Assembly: GCA_964650695.1 (NCBI GenBank)
Contig: CAZYVA010000107.1
Location: 1 to 5,723, forward strand
Source of the DNA: CAZYVA01 sp964650695
GTDB lineage: Bacteria > Bacillota > Clostridia > Lachnospirales > Lachnospiraceae
Direction of reading: 5' to 3'
Length of the DNA stretch: 5,723 nt
Every line of letters starts with the position of its first letter. Position 1 is the stretch's first letter. This document shows, piece by piece, positions 1 through 5,668 of the stretch. Position numbers and translations under genes: made by a program. Under the pieces are notes generated by a model. It saw only the letters and a list, made by a program, of their open reading frames with translations, was not told where the DNA came from and searched no databases.

Positions 1-27
1 CCTGAATTATAATTTTTTTCTATAAAG

Positions 28-52
28 CCACACGCCTTACAGCAGCGTATGG
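28..52 (-). terminator. Hairpin just after dxs, weak terminator candidate
   Basis: An 8-bp stem (28-35 with 45-52, one G-U pair on the minus-strand RNA) with a 9-nt loop begins 13 nt after the dxs TAA. On the minus strand it is followed by CTTTATAG and then seven A residues, so the U-tract is short and interrupted. It may be an inefficient terminator or a processing/stability element. In related genomes further genes often follow dxs, so partial read-through is possible. Confidence 0.35.
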
Positions 53-65
53 ATAACCCCGTCCC

Positions 66-1967
66 TTACCTGCGTTCGGTTTCTGTCCCCTCCAAAGGAT
101 CCCCCGCAAGAGCATCGAACGCTTCTTGCACACGCTCCGCCAACGATGCCGCGTCGATCCGGTTCGCTTTCCGCAGCTGCGCAATCGTCCCATGCTCCAC
201 AAACCGGTCCTCGATCCCGCAGGCAAGCACCCGGACGTGCTTCCCATGGCGCATCAGGCAATGTTCCACCCGCTGGGAAAACCCGCCCGAAAGTACATTT
301 TCCTCCACCGTAACGATCAGCTTATGGTTCCCGCAAAGGGACAGGATCCGTTCCTCGTCCAGGGGCTTTAAAAACCTTGCGTTGACCAGCGTGCAGGAAT
401 ACCCTTTCTCTTTCAGCCGCCTATAGCATCCTGCCGCTTCCTCAAAGATATGCCCGATGGAAACAACCGCAATCCCGCTCTCCTCATAGATGGTCTCGCT
501 TTTCCCCAGCGCGATCCCGCTCCGGAACGCCTGGTATCCGTCATACGCAGCGCCTCTTGGGTAGCGCAGCGCCACGGGAGCGTCATAATCTACGGCAAAG
601 CGCACCATATCCGCCATCTCCCATTTATTTTTCGGGGACATCACGGCCAGGTTCGGAATACTGCCCAGGTAAGACAAGTCAAAAATCCCCTGATGGGTCT
701 CGCCGTCATTGCCCACCAATCCGGCGCGGTCCACGGCGAACATGACCGGAAGCTTCTGCATCGCCACGTCATGCAGGATCTGGTCGTAACCCCGCTGTAA
801 AAAGGAGGAATAAACCGCGAATACCGGCTTGATCCCACCCGCCGCCAGCCCCGCCGCAAACGTGACCGCATGCCCCTCCGCGATCCCTACGTCAAAAAAC
901 CGGTCCGGGAACATCCGGGAAAAACGCCCCAGCCCTGTCCCGTCTGCCATAGCCGCTGTGACCGCAGCCAGGAAAGGCTTCCGTTTCGCCTCGTCGCACA
1001 ACACTTTCCCAAATACATCTGTATAGGAATCCTTTCCGCTTTTTGTAAGCGCCTCCCCCGTTTCCCGGTCGAACGGGCCTACCCCGTGGAATTGATCCGG
1101 CGCTTTCTCCGCCGGGGCGAAGCCTTTCCCCTTTTTCGTCAGCACATGGACCAGCACCGGGCCATCGATCCTTTTTGCCTCCCGCAGCGCGCGGCAAAGC
1201 ATCTTGATATTGTGTCCGGGGATCGGCCCCAGGTAGGTGACCCCCATATCTTCAAAAAGCATTCCCGGCACAAAAAGCTGCTTGATGCTGCTTTTCGTCT
1301 TACGGATATGGCGGATGATCGATTCCCCCGCCACAGGGATCTTTTCCAGCGTATTCGTCACGCCCTTTTTCAGGCCGGTATAAAAATCCGCCGTCCGGAC
1401 ACGGTCCAGGTATCGGGACATCCCTCCGACATTTTTCGAGATCGACATTTTATTATCGTTGAGTACAATGATAAAATTTGTGTCAAGCTGCGCCGCGTTT
1501 TCCAACGCCTCATACGCCATTCCCCCCGTCAGGGAACCGTCCCCGATAACGGAGACAACGCTGTAATCCTCCCCTTTCAGGTCCCGCGCCCTGGCATATC
1601 CCAGCCCGGCCGAGATAGAAGTCGTGCTGTGTCCCGTGTCAAATGCGTCGCAAGGGCTTTCCGCCCGCTTTGGAAACCCGCTCATGCCGCCAAACTGGCG
1701 CAAGGTGTCAAACCGGTCTTTCCGGCCGGTCAGGAGCTTATGCGTGTAAGACTGATGCCCCACATCCCAGATGATCTTATCCTTTGGAAGTTCAAACACA
1801 AAATGAAGCGCAAGCGTCAGCTCCACCACGCCAAGGTTGGAAGCGATATGCCCTCCGGTCTTACTCGTCTTGTCCAGCAGGAATTCCCGGATTTCCCCCG
1901 CCAGGGTATAAAGCTCCTCATTATCCATGTCCTTGATCTCATTCCCGTTTTTTATCCTTTCCAACAT
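66..1967 (-). CDS. dxs: 1-deoxy-D-xylulose-5-phosphate synthase (DXS)
   Basis: Cytoplasmic thiamine-diphosphate enzyme that condenses pyruvate with glyceraldehyde 3-phosphate to 1-deoxy-D-xylulose 5-phosphate, the entry step of the MEP isoprenoid pathway. The 633-residue product is of normal, full family length. Visible motifs: TGGHIASNLG near residues 37-46 with the conserved His40; the ThDP/Mg motif GDGSLTGG at 142-149 closing with the Asn of LNDNKMSIS (169-177); the pyrimidine-domain motif GIAEGHAVTFAAG at 361-373 with catalytic Glu364; DRAGLVGNDGETHQGIFDLS at 413-432; and RYPRG at 468-472. A C-terminal transketolase-like domain follows from about 500. The ATG fits the usual DXS N-terminus; an AGGAG lies 12 nt upstream (1980-1984), rather far, and the next Met (residue 14) would cut into the conserved start. 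It follows ispA after 130 nt and is the last gene in view. One oddity is AEGHAV where most relatives read AEQHAV. Identity is very secure. Confidence 0.98.
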   Translation of the reverse strand: MLERIKNGNEIKDMDNEELYTLAGEIREFLLDKTSKTGGHIASNLGVVELTLALHFVFELPKDKIIWDVGHQSYTHKLLTGRKDRFDTLRQFGGMSGFPKRAESPCDAFDTGHSTTSISAGLGYARARDLKGEDYSVVSVIGDGSLTGGMAYEALENAAQLDTNFIIVLNDNKMSISKNVGGMSRYLDRVRTADFYTGLKKGVTNTLEKIPVAGESIIRHIRKTKSSIKQLFVPGMLFEDMGVTYLGPIPGHNIKMLCRALREAKRIDGPVLVHVLTKKGKGFAPAEKAPDQFHGVGPFDRETGEALTKSGKDSYTDVFGKVLCDEAKRKPFLAAVTAAMADGTGLGRFSRMFPDRFFDVGIAEGHAVTFAAGLAAGGIKPVFAVYSSFLQRGYDQILHDVAMQKLPVMFAVDRAGLVGNDGETHQGIFDLSYLGSIPNLAVMSPKNKWEMADMVRFAVDYDAPVALRYPRGAAYDGYQAFRSGIALGKSETIYEESGIAVVSIGHIFEEAAGCYRRLKEKGYSCTLVNARFLKPLDEERILSLCGNHKLIVTVEENVLSGGFSQRVEHCLMRHGKHVRVLACGIEDRFVEHGTIAQLRKANRIDAASLAERVQEAFDALAGDPLEGTETERR

Positions 1968-2097
1968 ACCCTCAAGAATCTCCTCTTCCCGTGATTGCCG
2001 TTACTGTTTGCCCTGGAGACCACCCGGATGTCTGCCGTTTCCTTGTAACTGTTCTGTACCTTCAAAGTTACGTTTTTTATGGTTTCCTGGGTATCGT
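1968..2097 (-). other. ispA-dxs intergenic gap
   Basis: This 130-nt gap is the longest inside the operon. No ORF with a usable start and ribosome site was found wholly within it. A small inverted repeat, AGTTAC (2066-2071) with GTAACT (2045-2050), could form a 6-bp hairpin with a 15-nt loop. No promoter close to consensus was seen. The AGGAG serving dxs lies at 1980-1984. Confidence 0.6.
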
Positions 2098-3000
2098 CTA
2101 GTTTCCCCTGTGAGCCAGAAATTCCAGAAGCTCCTCCATATAGCTTGTATCCCCCGGAAGCTGGCAAAGGAGGCGGATCGCTTCCTTTGATTTTTCTTCC
2201 ACGGCCCGCGCCGCCTGCCCGACCCCGCACAGGGAGACATACGTTGTCTTTTTGTTCTTTTCATCACTGTGGACCGGCTTCCCCAACTCCTCCTCGGTGC
2301 CTGTGACATCCAGGATATCGTCCTGTATCTGGAAAGCGATCCCCGTATTTTTGGCGATCCGCTCTACCTTCTCCTGTTCTTCCGCGGACGCTCCGCCAAG
2401 GACCGCGCCAATCAGCATGGAGGATTCGATCAATGCGGAGGTCTTCAGTTCATAAACCGTATCCAGCGTTTCCTTCTGTAACAGATGCCCGCTTTCTTTG
2501 ACGTCGATCACCTGTCCCCCGATCATCCCGTAAATCCCCGCTTTTTTCGCCAGTATCCCAAGCGCCTTCCCAATCCGTCCCGAAAGCGCCGGTTCCATCT
2601 CAAACGCGAGGCAGGCCGTCTCAAACGCGTAGTTTAAAAGCGCATCCCCGGCAAGGATCCCCATATCCTCCCCGTAGACCACATGCGTCGTCTTTTTCCC
2701 CCTCCGGTAATCATCGTTGTCCATCGCCGGAAGGTCATCGTGTACAAGGGAATACGTATGTATCATTTCCTGTGCCGCCATGAACGGATGGATGAGGCTG
2801 CCCTGGCCGCCAAACAGCGCATATGTCTCTCCCATGAGCATCGGGCGCAGGCGCTTCCCTCCCGCCATCAGGCTGTATTCCATCGCCTCCATGATCAAAT
2901 GCTGGGCCCCCGAAGGCTTTGGCAGATACGCCTTTACGATCCGGTCGATCTCTGCCGCCTTTTGCCGCATCCGGCTTTCAAACGCGTCATTCAAACTCAT
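2098..3000 (-). CDS. ispA: Farnesyl diphosphate synthase (short-chain polyprenyl synthase)
   Basis: Condenses isopentenyl diphosphate with dimethylallyl and geranyl diphosphate to give farnesyl diphosphate, using MEP-pathway products downstream of Dxs. The 300-residue product has all family landmarks: GGKRLRP at 47-53, the first Asp-rich motif DDLPAMD at 88-94 in the bacterial DDxxxxD spacing, ELKTSALI at 184-191, and the second motif QDDILD at 226-231. An aromatic residue (Tyr83) five positions before the first Asp-rich motif, plus the two-residue insertion inside it, fits a C15-producing enzyme; this chain-length call is inference. I chose the ATG at 3000 because MSLNDAFESR aligns with family N-termini and a GGGAGAGG-type site lies just upstream. 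The frame stays open to an ATG at 3060, but that would add 20 Arg/Lys-rich residues lying wholly over xseB. The gene overlaps the end of xseB by 14 nt, suggesting translational coupling. Confidence 0.97.
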   Translation of the reverse strand: MSLNDAFESRMRQKAAEIDRIVKAYLPKPSGAQHLIMEAMEYSLMAGGKRLRPMLMGETYALFGGQGSLIHPFMAAQEMIHTYSLVHDDLPAMDNDDYRRGKKTTHVVYGEDMGILAGDALLNYAFETACLAFEMEPALSGRIGKALGILAKKAGIYGMIGGQVIDVKESGHLLQKETLDTVYELKTSALIESSMLIGAVLGGASAEEQEKVERIAKNTGIAFQIQDDILDVTGTEEELGKPVHSDEKNKKTTYVSLCGVGQAARAVEEKSKEAIRLLCQLPGDTSYMEELLEFLAHRGN

Positions 3001-3235
3001 GCTCCTCTCCCTCTTCGTCCAGGACGACCATCTTTTTCTCAACCGTGTCAATCTTTTCACTGCATTTTTTCAGCGTGTCCATCCCTTTATGGTAAAGGGC
3101 AAACGACTCCTCCAGCGAAAGCTCCCCCTCTTCCATGTCCCCGATCAAATGATCCAGTTCCTCAAATAAATCTTGCAATGTCTGCTCTTTTGGCGCCTGT
3201 TCTTTTGGCGTCTGCGCTTTCTTTTCCTCTGCCAT
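2987..3235 (-). CDS. xseB: Exonuclease VII small subunit
   Basis: Small, mostly helical partner of XseA; several copies bind one large subunit to form exonuclease VII, which degrades single-stranded DNA to short oligonucleotides. The 82-residue product has the usual length. Its core, from about residue 19 (TLQDLFEELDHLIGDME) through LSLEESFALYHKGMDTLKKCSEKID (39-63), matches the family's two-helix pattern with the typical ExGELSLEESxxLYxxG signature. The first 18 residues are Lys/Gln/Pro-rich and contain a tandem PKEQ repeat, probably a disordered tail. The ATG at 3235 has a GGGAGG site 5 nt upstream (3241-3246). It follows xseA after 75 nt and its TGA lies inside the start of ispA. Confidence 0.95.
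   Translation of the reverse strand: MAEEKKAQTPKEQAPKEQTLQDLFEELDHLIGDMEEGELSLEESFALYHKGMDTLKKCSEKIDTVEKKMVVLDEEGEEHEFE
3182..3211. repeat. Two-copy 15-bp tandem repeat in xseB
   Basis: Two adjacent 15-bp units (3182-3196 and 3197-3211) agree at 13 of 15 positions and encode the repeated PKEQ in the N-terminal tail of XseB. The length, a multiple of three, keeps the frame, so copy number could vary by slippage without breaking the gene. Confidence 0.8.
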
Positions 3236-3310
3236 CCCTGCCTCCCGTTCCGCTCATCCGCTCTCATCCATGCCTCCGCCCCATTCAGGCGCGTTCCGGC
3301 ATTCCTTACC

Positions 3311-4555
3311 CTATACCATCCCCGCCGCTGCCTGCGAAGATGATCCTACAAGCTCTGCCCGGCGCGACCGTTCCACCGTCGTCTCGATCACCCCATCCCG
3401 CACATAGACGGAAAGCTTCTCCCCCGGCGACACCTGCCCAATCCTTTTCACCGTCCTGCCCCTCTCATCCGCGGCATACGCGTAGCCCTGGTTCAGCTTT
3501 TCCAAAGGGGACAGTCCTTTCATGCGTTCCAGGTAAATCGAAAGCTGATGCCTGCTTTCCGTGAGCTTCGCCTGCATGAGGGATCTCAAGGTATCCTCAT
3601 ACTCCACTGTCCTGTGCTGGTAGTCCCGCAAAACGTTCCCCGGATGCAGAAGCTTAAGCCTGGCCTGGTACTCCCGGAGCCGGTAACGCTCCAATTCCAG
3701 CCTCCGGAGCAGATGCATCCGAAGACCCTTCCGGTACTCCCGCATACCCCGCCGGACATCCTCATACGCATAGACCGCCAGCTCCGCAGCCGCGGACGGG
3801 GTTGGCGCACGCAGGTCCGCCACGTAATCCGCGATCGTCGTATCCGTCTCATGGCCCACCGCGGAAATCACCGGAACCGGACACTCAAAAATCGCCCTTG
3901 CCACCTCTTCTTCGTTAAACGCCCACAAATCCTCGATGGAACCGCCGCCCCGCCCGACGATCAGCACGTCCACATCCGCACAGGCCATCATCTGGATCCC
4001 CCGCACGATGCTTTCCTTTGCGCCCTCCCCCTGCACCTTTGCAGGATACAGGACAAGCTGCACATACGGATTCCTCCGCCGCGCGATATGGATGATATCA
4101 CGGACCGCTGCCCCCGTAGGCGCAGTCACGACCCCGACCCTCCGGGCAAACCGGGGGATCTCCTGTTTGTATTCCGGGGCAAACATCCCCATGTCCGCAA
4201 GCTCCTGCCTGAGCCTAAGAAACCGCTCATACAGCACGCCTTCCCCGTCCAGCCGGATCTCCTTGGCGTAAAGCTGGTAGGATCCGCTCCTCTCATACAC
4301 CTGGACGCTCCCGAACACAATGACCTGCTGCCCTTCTTCCATACGAAAAGAGAGCCCGCCCCGCTGCCCGGCAAACATGACGCAGGCAATCGTTCCAGAC
4401 TCATCTTTCAAAGAAAAATATATATGTCCTGAAGTATGGTATTTACAATTGGAAACCTCACCCTTTACATAAATGCGGCCTAACAGATAATCCTGGGCAA
4501 ATATATCTTTGATATAAGCATTGACCTGCTTTACCGAATAAACATTCTTCGCCAT
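3311..4555 (-). CDS. xseA: Exonuclease VII large subunit
   Basis: Catalytic subunit of exonuclease VII, which cuts single-stranded DNA from both ends in DNA repair. The 414-residue product starts with the OB-fold DNA-binding domain (about 1-105; motif VKGEVSNCKYHTSGHIYFSLKD at 30-51). The catalytic domain follows with RVGVVTAPTGAAVRDI (139-154), VLIVGRGGGSIEDLWAFN (197-214) and PVISAVGHETDTTIADYVADLRAPTPSAAAE (228-258). Asp153, Arg202, His235 and Asp238 sit where the functionally essential Asp155, Arg205, His238 and Asp241 of the E. coli enzyme are reported. Residues about 262-345 are charged and helical, the likely XseB-binding coiled coil, and the C-terminus has LSPLEKLNQGYAY (348-360). It is somewhat shorter than the E. 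coli and B. subtilis proteins (about 450), with no motif missing. The ATG at 4555 has a weak, distant GGAAGG (4569-4574). The first 54 codons are unusually AT-rich. Confidence 0.97.
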   Translation of the reverse strand: MAKNVYSVKQVNAYIKDIFAQDYLLGRIYVKGEVSNCKYHTSGHIYFSLKDESGTIACVMFAGQRGGLSFRMEEGQQVIVFGSVQVYERSGSYQLYAKEIRLDGEGVLYERFLRLRQELADMGMFAPEYKQEIPRFARRVGVVTAPTGAAVRDIIHIARRRNPYVQLVLYPAKVQGEGAKESIVRGIQMMACADVDVLIVGRGGGSIEDLWAFNEEEVARAIFECPVPVISAVGHETDTTIADYVADLRAPTPSAAAELAVYAYEDVRRGMREYRKGLRMHLLRRLELERYRLREYQARLKLLHPGNVLRDYQHRTVEYEDTLRSLMQAKLTESRHQLSIYLERMKGLSPLEKLNQGYAYAADERGRTVKRIGQVSPGEKLSVYVRDGVIETTVERSRRAELVGSSSQAAAGMV

Positions 4556-4597
4556 CCACTCTTCATTTCCTTCCCAAAGATGCCTGCGCAGCCGCCG

Positions 4598-5032
4598 TCA
4601 GGCGTCAGAAGCCGCCGCTTCGCCCGCATTCAGGGAAGCGGCCAGCTTGCCAAGGATCCCATTGACAAAGGCCGGCCCATCGTCCCCGGAATACTTCTTC
4701 GCAAGCTCCACCGCCTCGTCGATCGCCACACCCACCGGGATATCGTCATCCCACTTCATCTCATATACCGCAAGGCGCAGGATGCCCAAATCCACTTTAT
4801 TCATCCGGGTCGTCTTCCAGCCCTTTGCAAACCGGTTGATCATCGCGTCGATCTCCCCGGCGCGGCCTGCCACCTGCCCCGCTTTGTCACGGATATACGC
4901 CAGGTCCTTCTCCCCGGCGCCCTCAAGCTGGTCAAAATAAAGCTGTATCTGCTCCTCCATACCGCTCCCATCGTCAAACTCCAGGCAAAAGACCACCTTG
5001 AATATATGCTCCCGCAGCTTTGTCCTTTTCAC
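4598..5032 (-). CDS. nusB: Transcription antitermination factor NusB
   Basis: All-helical RNA-binding protein that, with NusE (ribosomal protein S10), recognises boxA RNA and supports processive antitermination of rRNA operons. The 144-residue product matches the NusB fold: N-terminal KRTKLREHIFKVVFCLEF (2-19), the central GWKTTRMNKVDLGILRLAVYEM (71-92), and the C-terminal IPVGVAIDEAVELAKKYSGDDGPAFVNGILGKL (98-130). An Ala-rich tail ends the protein. The start is a GTG at 5030-5032. It is the only sensible choice: the codon just before it, in the same frame, is the TAA stop of the upstream gene, and the next Met (residue 25) would remove the conserved first helix. A strong GGAGGAGG (5038-5045) inside the last codons of the upstream gene lies 5 nt away. 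xseA begins 42 nt downstream. Confidence 0.96.
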   Translation of the reverse strand: MKRTKLREHIFKVVFCLEFDDGSGMEEQIQLYFDQLEGAGEKDLAYIRDKAGQVAGRAGEIDAMINRFAKGWKTTRMNKVDLGILRLAVYEMKWDDDIPVGVAIDEAVELAKKYSGDDGPAFVNGILGKLAASLNAGEAAASDA

Positions 5033-5416
5033 TTAAGCCTCCTCCGGCGCTTCTACCCCTACGATACGGATATTGATGTCCGCGACTTCCAGCCCCGTCA
5101 TGTTCTCGATCGCCGCCTTGACCTTCTCCTGGACCTTAACCGTCGTCGCCTTGATGCTGTAACCGTACTTCAAGGTCAGGACTAAAGACGCCGTCACAAC
5201 GCCTTCCAGCACATCCACCTTCACGCCTTTGCCCATCGGCTTCATGTTCAGCTTGCTCACCAAATCCTTCGCAGGGCTGCCGCCCATAAAGGCCACGCCC
5301 TCTACTTCCATCGCCGCAAGCCCGACAATGCCCGCCACCACTTCATCCGCGATCTTGACCTCGCCCAAACTCTCCTCGTTATTTATCGTATAAGCATTCT
5401 TGTCCTCTTTAGCCAT
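5033..5416 (-). CDS. Asp23/Gls24 family envelope stress protein (YqhY-like)
   Basis: A 127-residue protein of the Asp23/Gls24 (DUF322) family. The family is widespread in Gram-positive bacteria; members are linked to envelope stress, and YqhY, the B. subtilis member beside the acc genes, has been tied to control of fatty acid synthesis. The exact role here is unknown. Visible family pattern: LGEVKIADEVVAGIVGLAAMEVEGVAFMGG (17-46), a central KGVKVDVLEGVVTASLVLTLKYGYSI (63-88) strand region, an amphipathic helix VQEKVKAAIENMTGLEV (94-110) and the terminal ADINIRIVGVE strand. There is no signal peptide or membrane segment. I set the start at the ATG at 5416 because GGAGG lies 8 nt upstream and a sigma-A promoter lies further up. 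An in-frame ATG at 5470 falls inside the -10 element and cannot be on that transcript. It is the first gene of the operon, directly abutting nusB. Confidence 0.94.
   Translation of the reverse strand: MAKEDKNAYTINNEESLGEVKIADEVVAGIVGLAAMEVEGVAFMGGSPAKDLVSKLNMKPMGKGVKVDVLEGVVTASLVLTLKYGYSIKATTVKVQEKVKAAIENMTGLEVADINIRIVGVEAPEEA
5038..5045 (-). promoter_or_regulatory. Ribosome binding site of nusB inside the upstream gene
   Basis: GGAGGAGG on the minus strand, 5 nt before the nusB GTG. The site is made by the last codons (Pro-Glu-Glu-Ala) of the asp23-family gene. It supports GTG as a true start and implies that ribosomes finishing the first gene uncover or occupy the site of the second. Confidence 0.9.
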
Positions 5417-5424
5417 CGCACAAA

Positions 5425-5429
5425 CCTCC
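5425..5429 (-). promoter_or_regulatory. Ribosome binding site of the asp23-family gene
   Basis: GGAGG on the minus strand, 8 nt before the ATG at 5416. It decides the start: the longer in-frame start at 5470 has no such site and lies in the promoter. Confidence 0.9.
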
Positions 5430-5468
5430 GCCTGATTGAAAATTTCTATACTTTTGCCAAGTGCTCTC

Positions 5469-5497
5469 ATTATAGCAAAGATTTTTTCATTTGTAAA
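5469..5497 (-). promoter_or_regulatory. Sigma-A type promoter of the operon
   Basis: Read on the minus strand, a TTTACA -35 box (5492-5497, five of six consensus bases) is followed after exactly 17 nt by a perfect TATAAT -10 box (5469-5474). Transcription should start near 5462, giving a leader of about 46 nt before the asp23-family ATG. This is the only near-consensus promoter I saw in front of the gene cluster, so it likely drives the whole operon. It was assigned by consensus match only. Confidence 0.88.
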
Positions 5498-5504
5498 TTA
5501 CAAA
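5490..5504. promoter_or_regulatory. Palindrome over the -35 box, candidate operator
   Basis: TTTGTAAATTACAAA is a perfect inverted repeat of two 7-bp arms around one central base. It covers the whole -35 box (5492-5497) of the operon promoter, where a dimeric repressor would block RNA polymerase. The layout TTGTA-N3-TACAA resembles sites of some GntR-family regulators, but I cannot name the factor. AT-rich palindromes can also arise by chance, so function is inference. Confidence 0.4.
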
Positions 5505-5513
5505 AGCATATCA

Positions 5514-5600
5514 TCAACGCTTGCCCCGTAAAGCCTTCCCATACACGGAATCCACCCCTGCCTGAAGTTCTTTATTTCCCATTTTGTCCGTTTTTTTCAT
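5514..5600 (-). CDS. Doubtful 28-residue small ORF
   Basis: A short ORF starting MKKTDKMGNKELQ and ending GKALRGKR, basic overall. Nothing in it is recognised. An AAGG touches the ATG directly (5601-5604), too close to be a good ribosome site, and the second ATG (codon 7) has none. It sits after the terminator-like hairpin and before the operon promoter, with no clear promoter of its own, and its third positions are not as GC-rich as those of the real genes. More likely chance than gene. Confidence 0.15.
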   Translation of the reverse strand: MKKTDKMGNKELQAGVDSVYGKALRGKR

Positions 5601-5616
5601 CCTTCACACACGCCAC

Positions 5617-5668
5617 AAAAATAATATGCGTGAAACGTAAGGACAGCGCTCCTCTTATTTCACGCATA
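5617..5668 (-). terminator. Probable intrinsic terminator of an upstream minus-strand gene
   Basis: An 11-bp perfect stem (5625-5635 with 5658-5668, arm TATGCGTGAAA) encloses 22 nt that can form a further AGGA/TCCT stem (5640-5643 with 5650-5653). Read on the minus strand, the stem runs straight into TTATTTTT (5624-5617), a U-rich tract as expected for Rho-independent termination. It lies between the window edge and the operon promoter, so it would end a minus-strand gene whose coding part is at or beyond position 5723. The stem is only moderately GC-rich. Confidence 0.6.

Noticed and set aside
870..1994. Long plus-strand ORF of 374 codons opposite dxs
   Set aside because: Its product is rich in Arg, Pro and His with no recognisable domain. 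It is the antisense shadow of a gene with G/C-ending codons, and the opposite frame encodes an unmistakable full-length DXS.
3182..3193. BoxA-like TGCTCTTTT on the plus strand
   Set aside because: It lies on the non-transcribed sense relative to the operon, inside the xseB repeat, so it cannot act as NusB-binding RNA here.
2683..3564. Plus-strand ORF of 293 codons across ispA, xseB and the xseA end
   Set aside because: Spans three well-supported genes on the other strand; Pro/Ser-rich low-quality protein with no domain and no ribosome site seen.
3548..4432. Plus-strand ORF of 294 codons opposite xseA
   Set aside because: Arg/His/Pro-rich antisense shadow; xseA on the minus strand has all catalytic motifs.
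5425..5445. CodY-like box in the leader (AATTTTC half on the minus strand)
   Set aside because: Only one half resembles the consensus; the other half does not match.
5033..5470. Longer asp23-family product starting at the ATG at 5470
   Set aside because: That ATG overlaps the TATAAT box and lies upstream of the predicted transcript start; the ATG at 5416 has a GGAGG at 8 nt.
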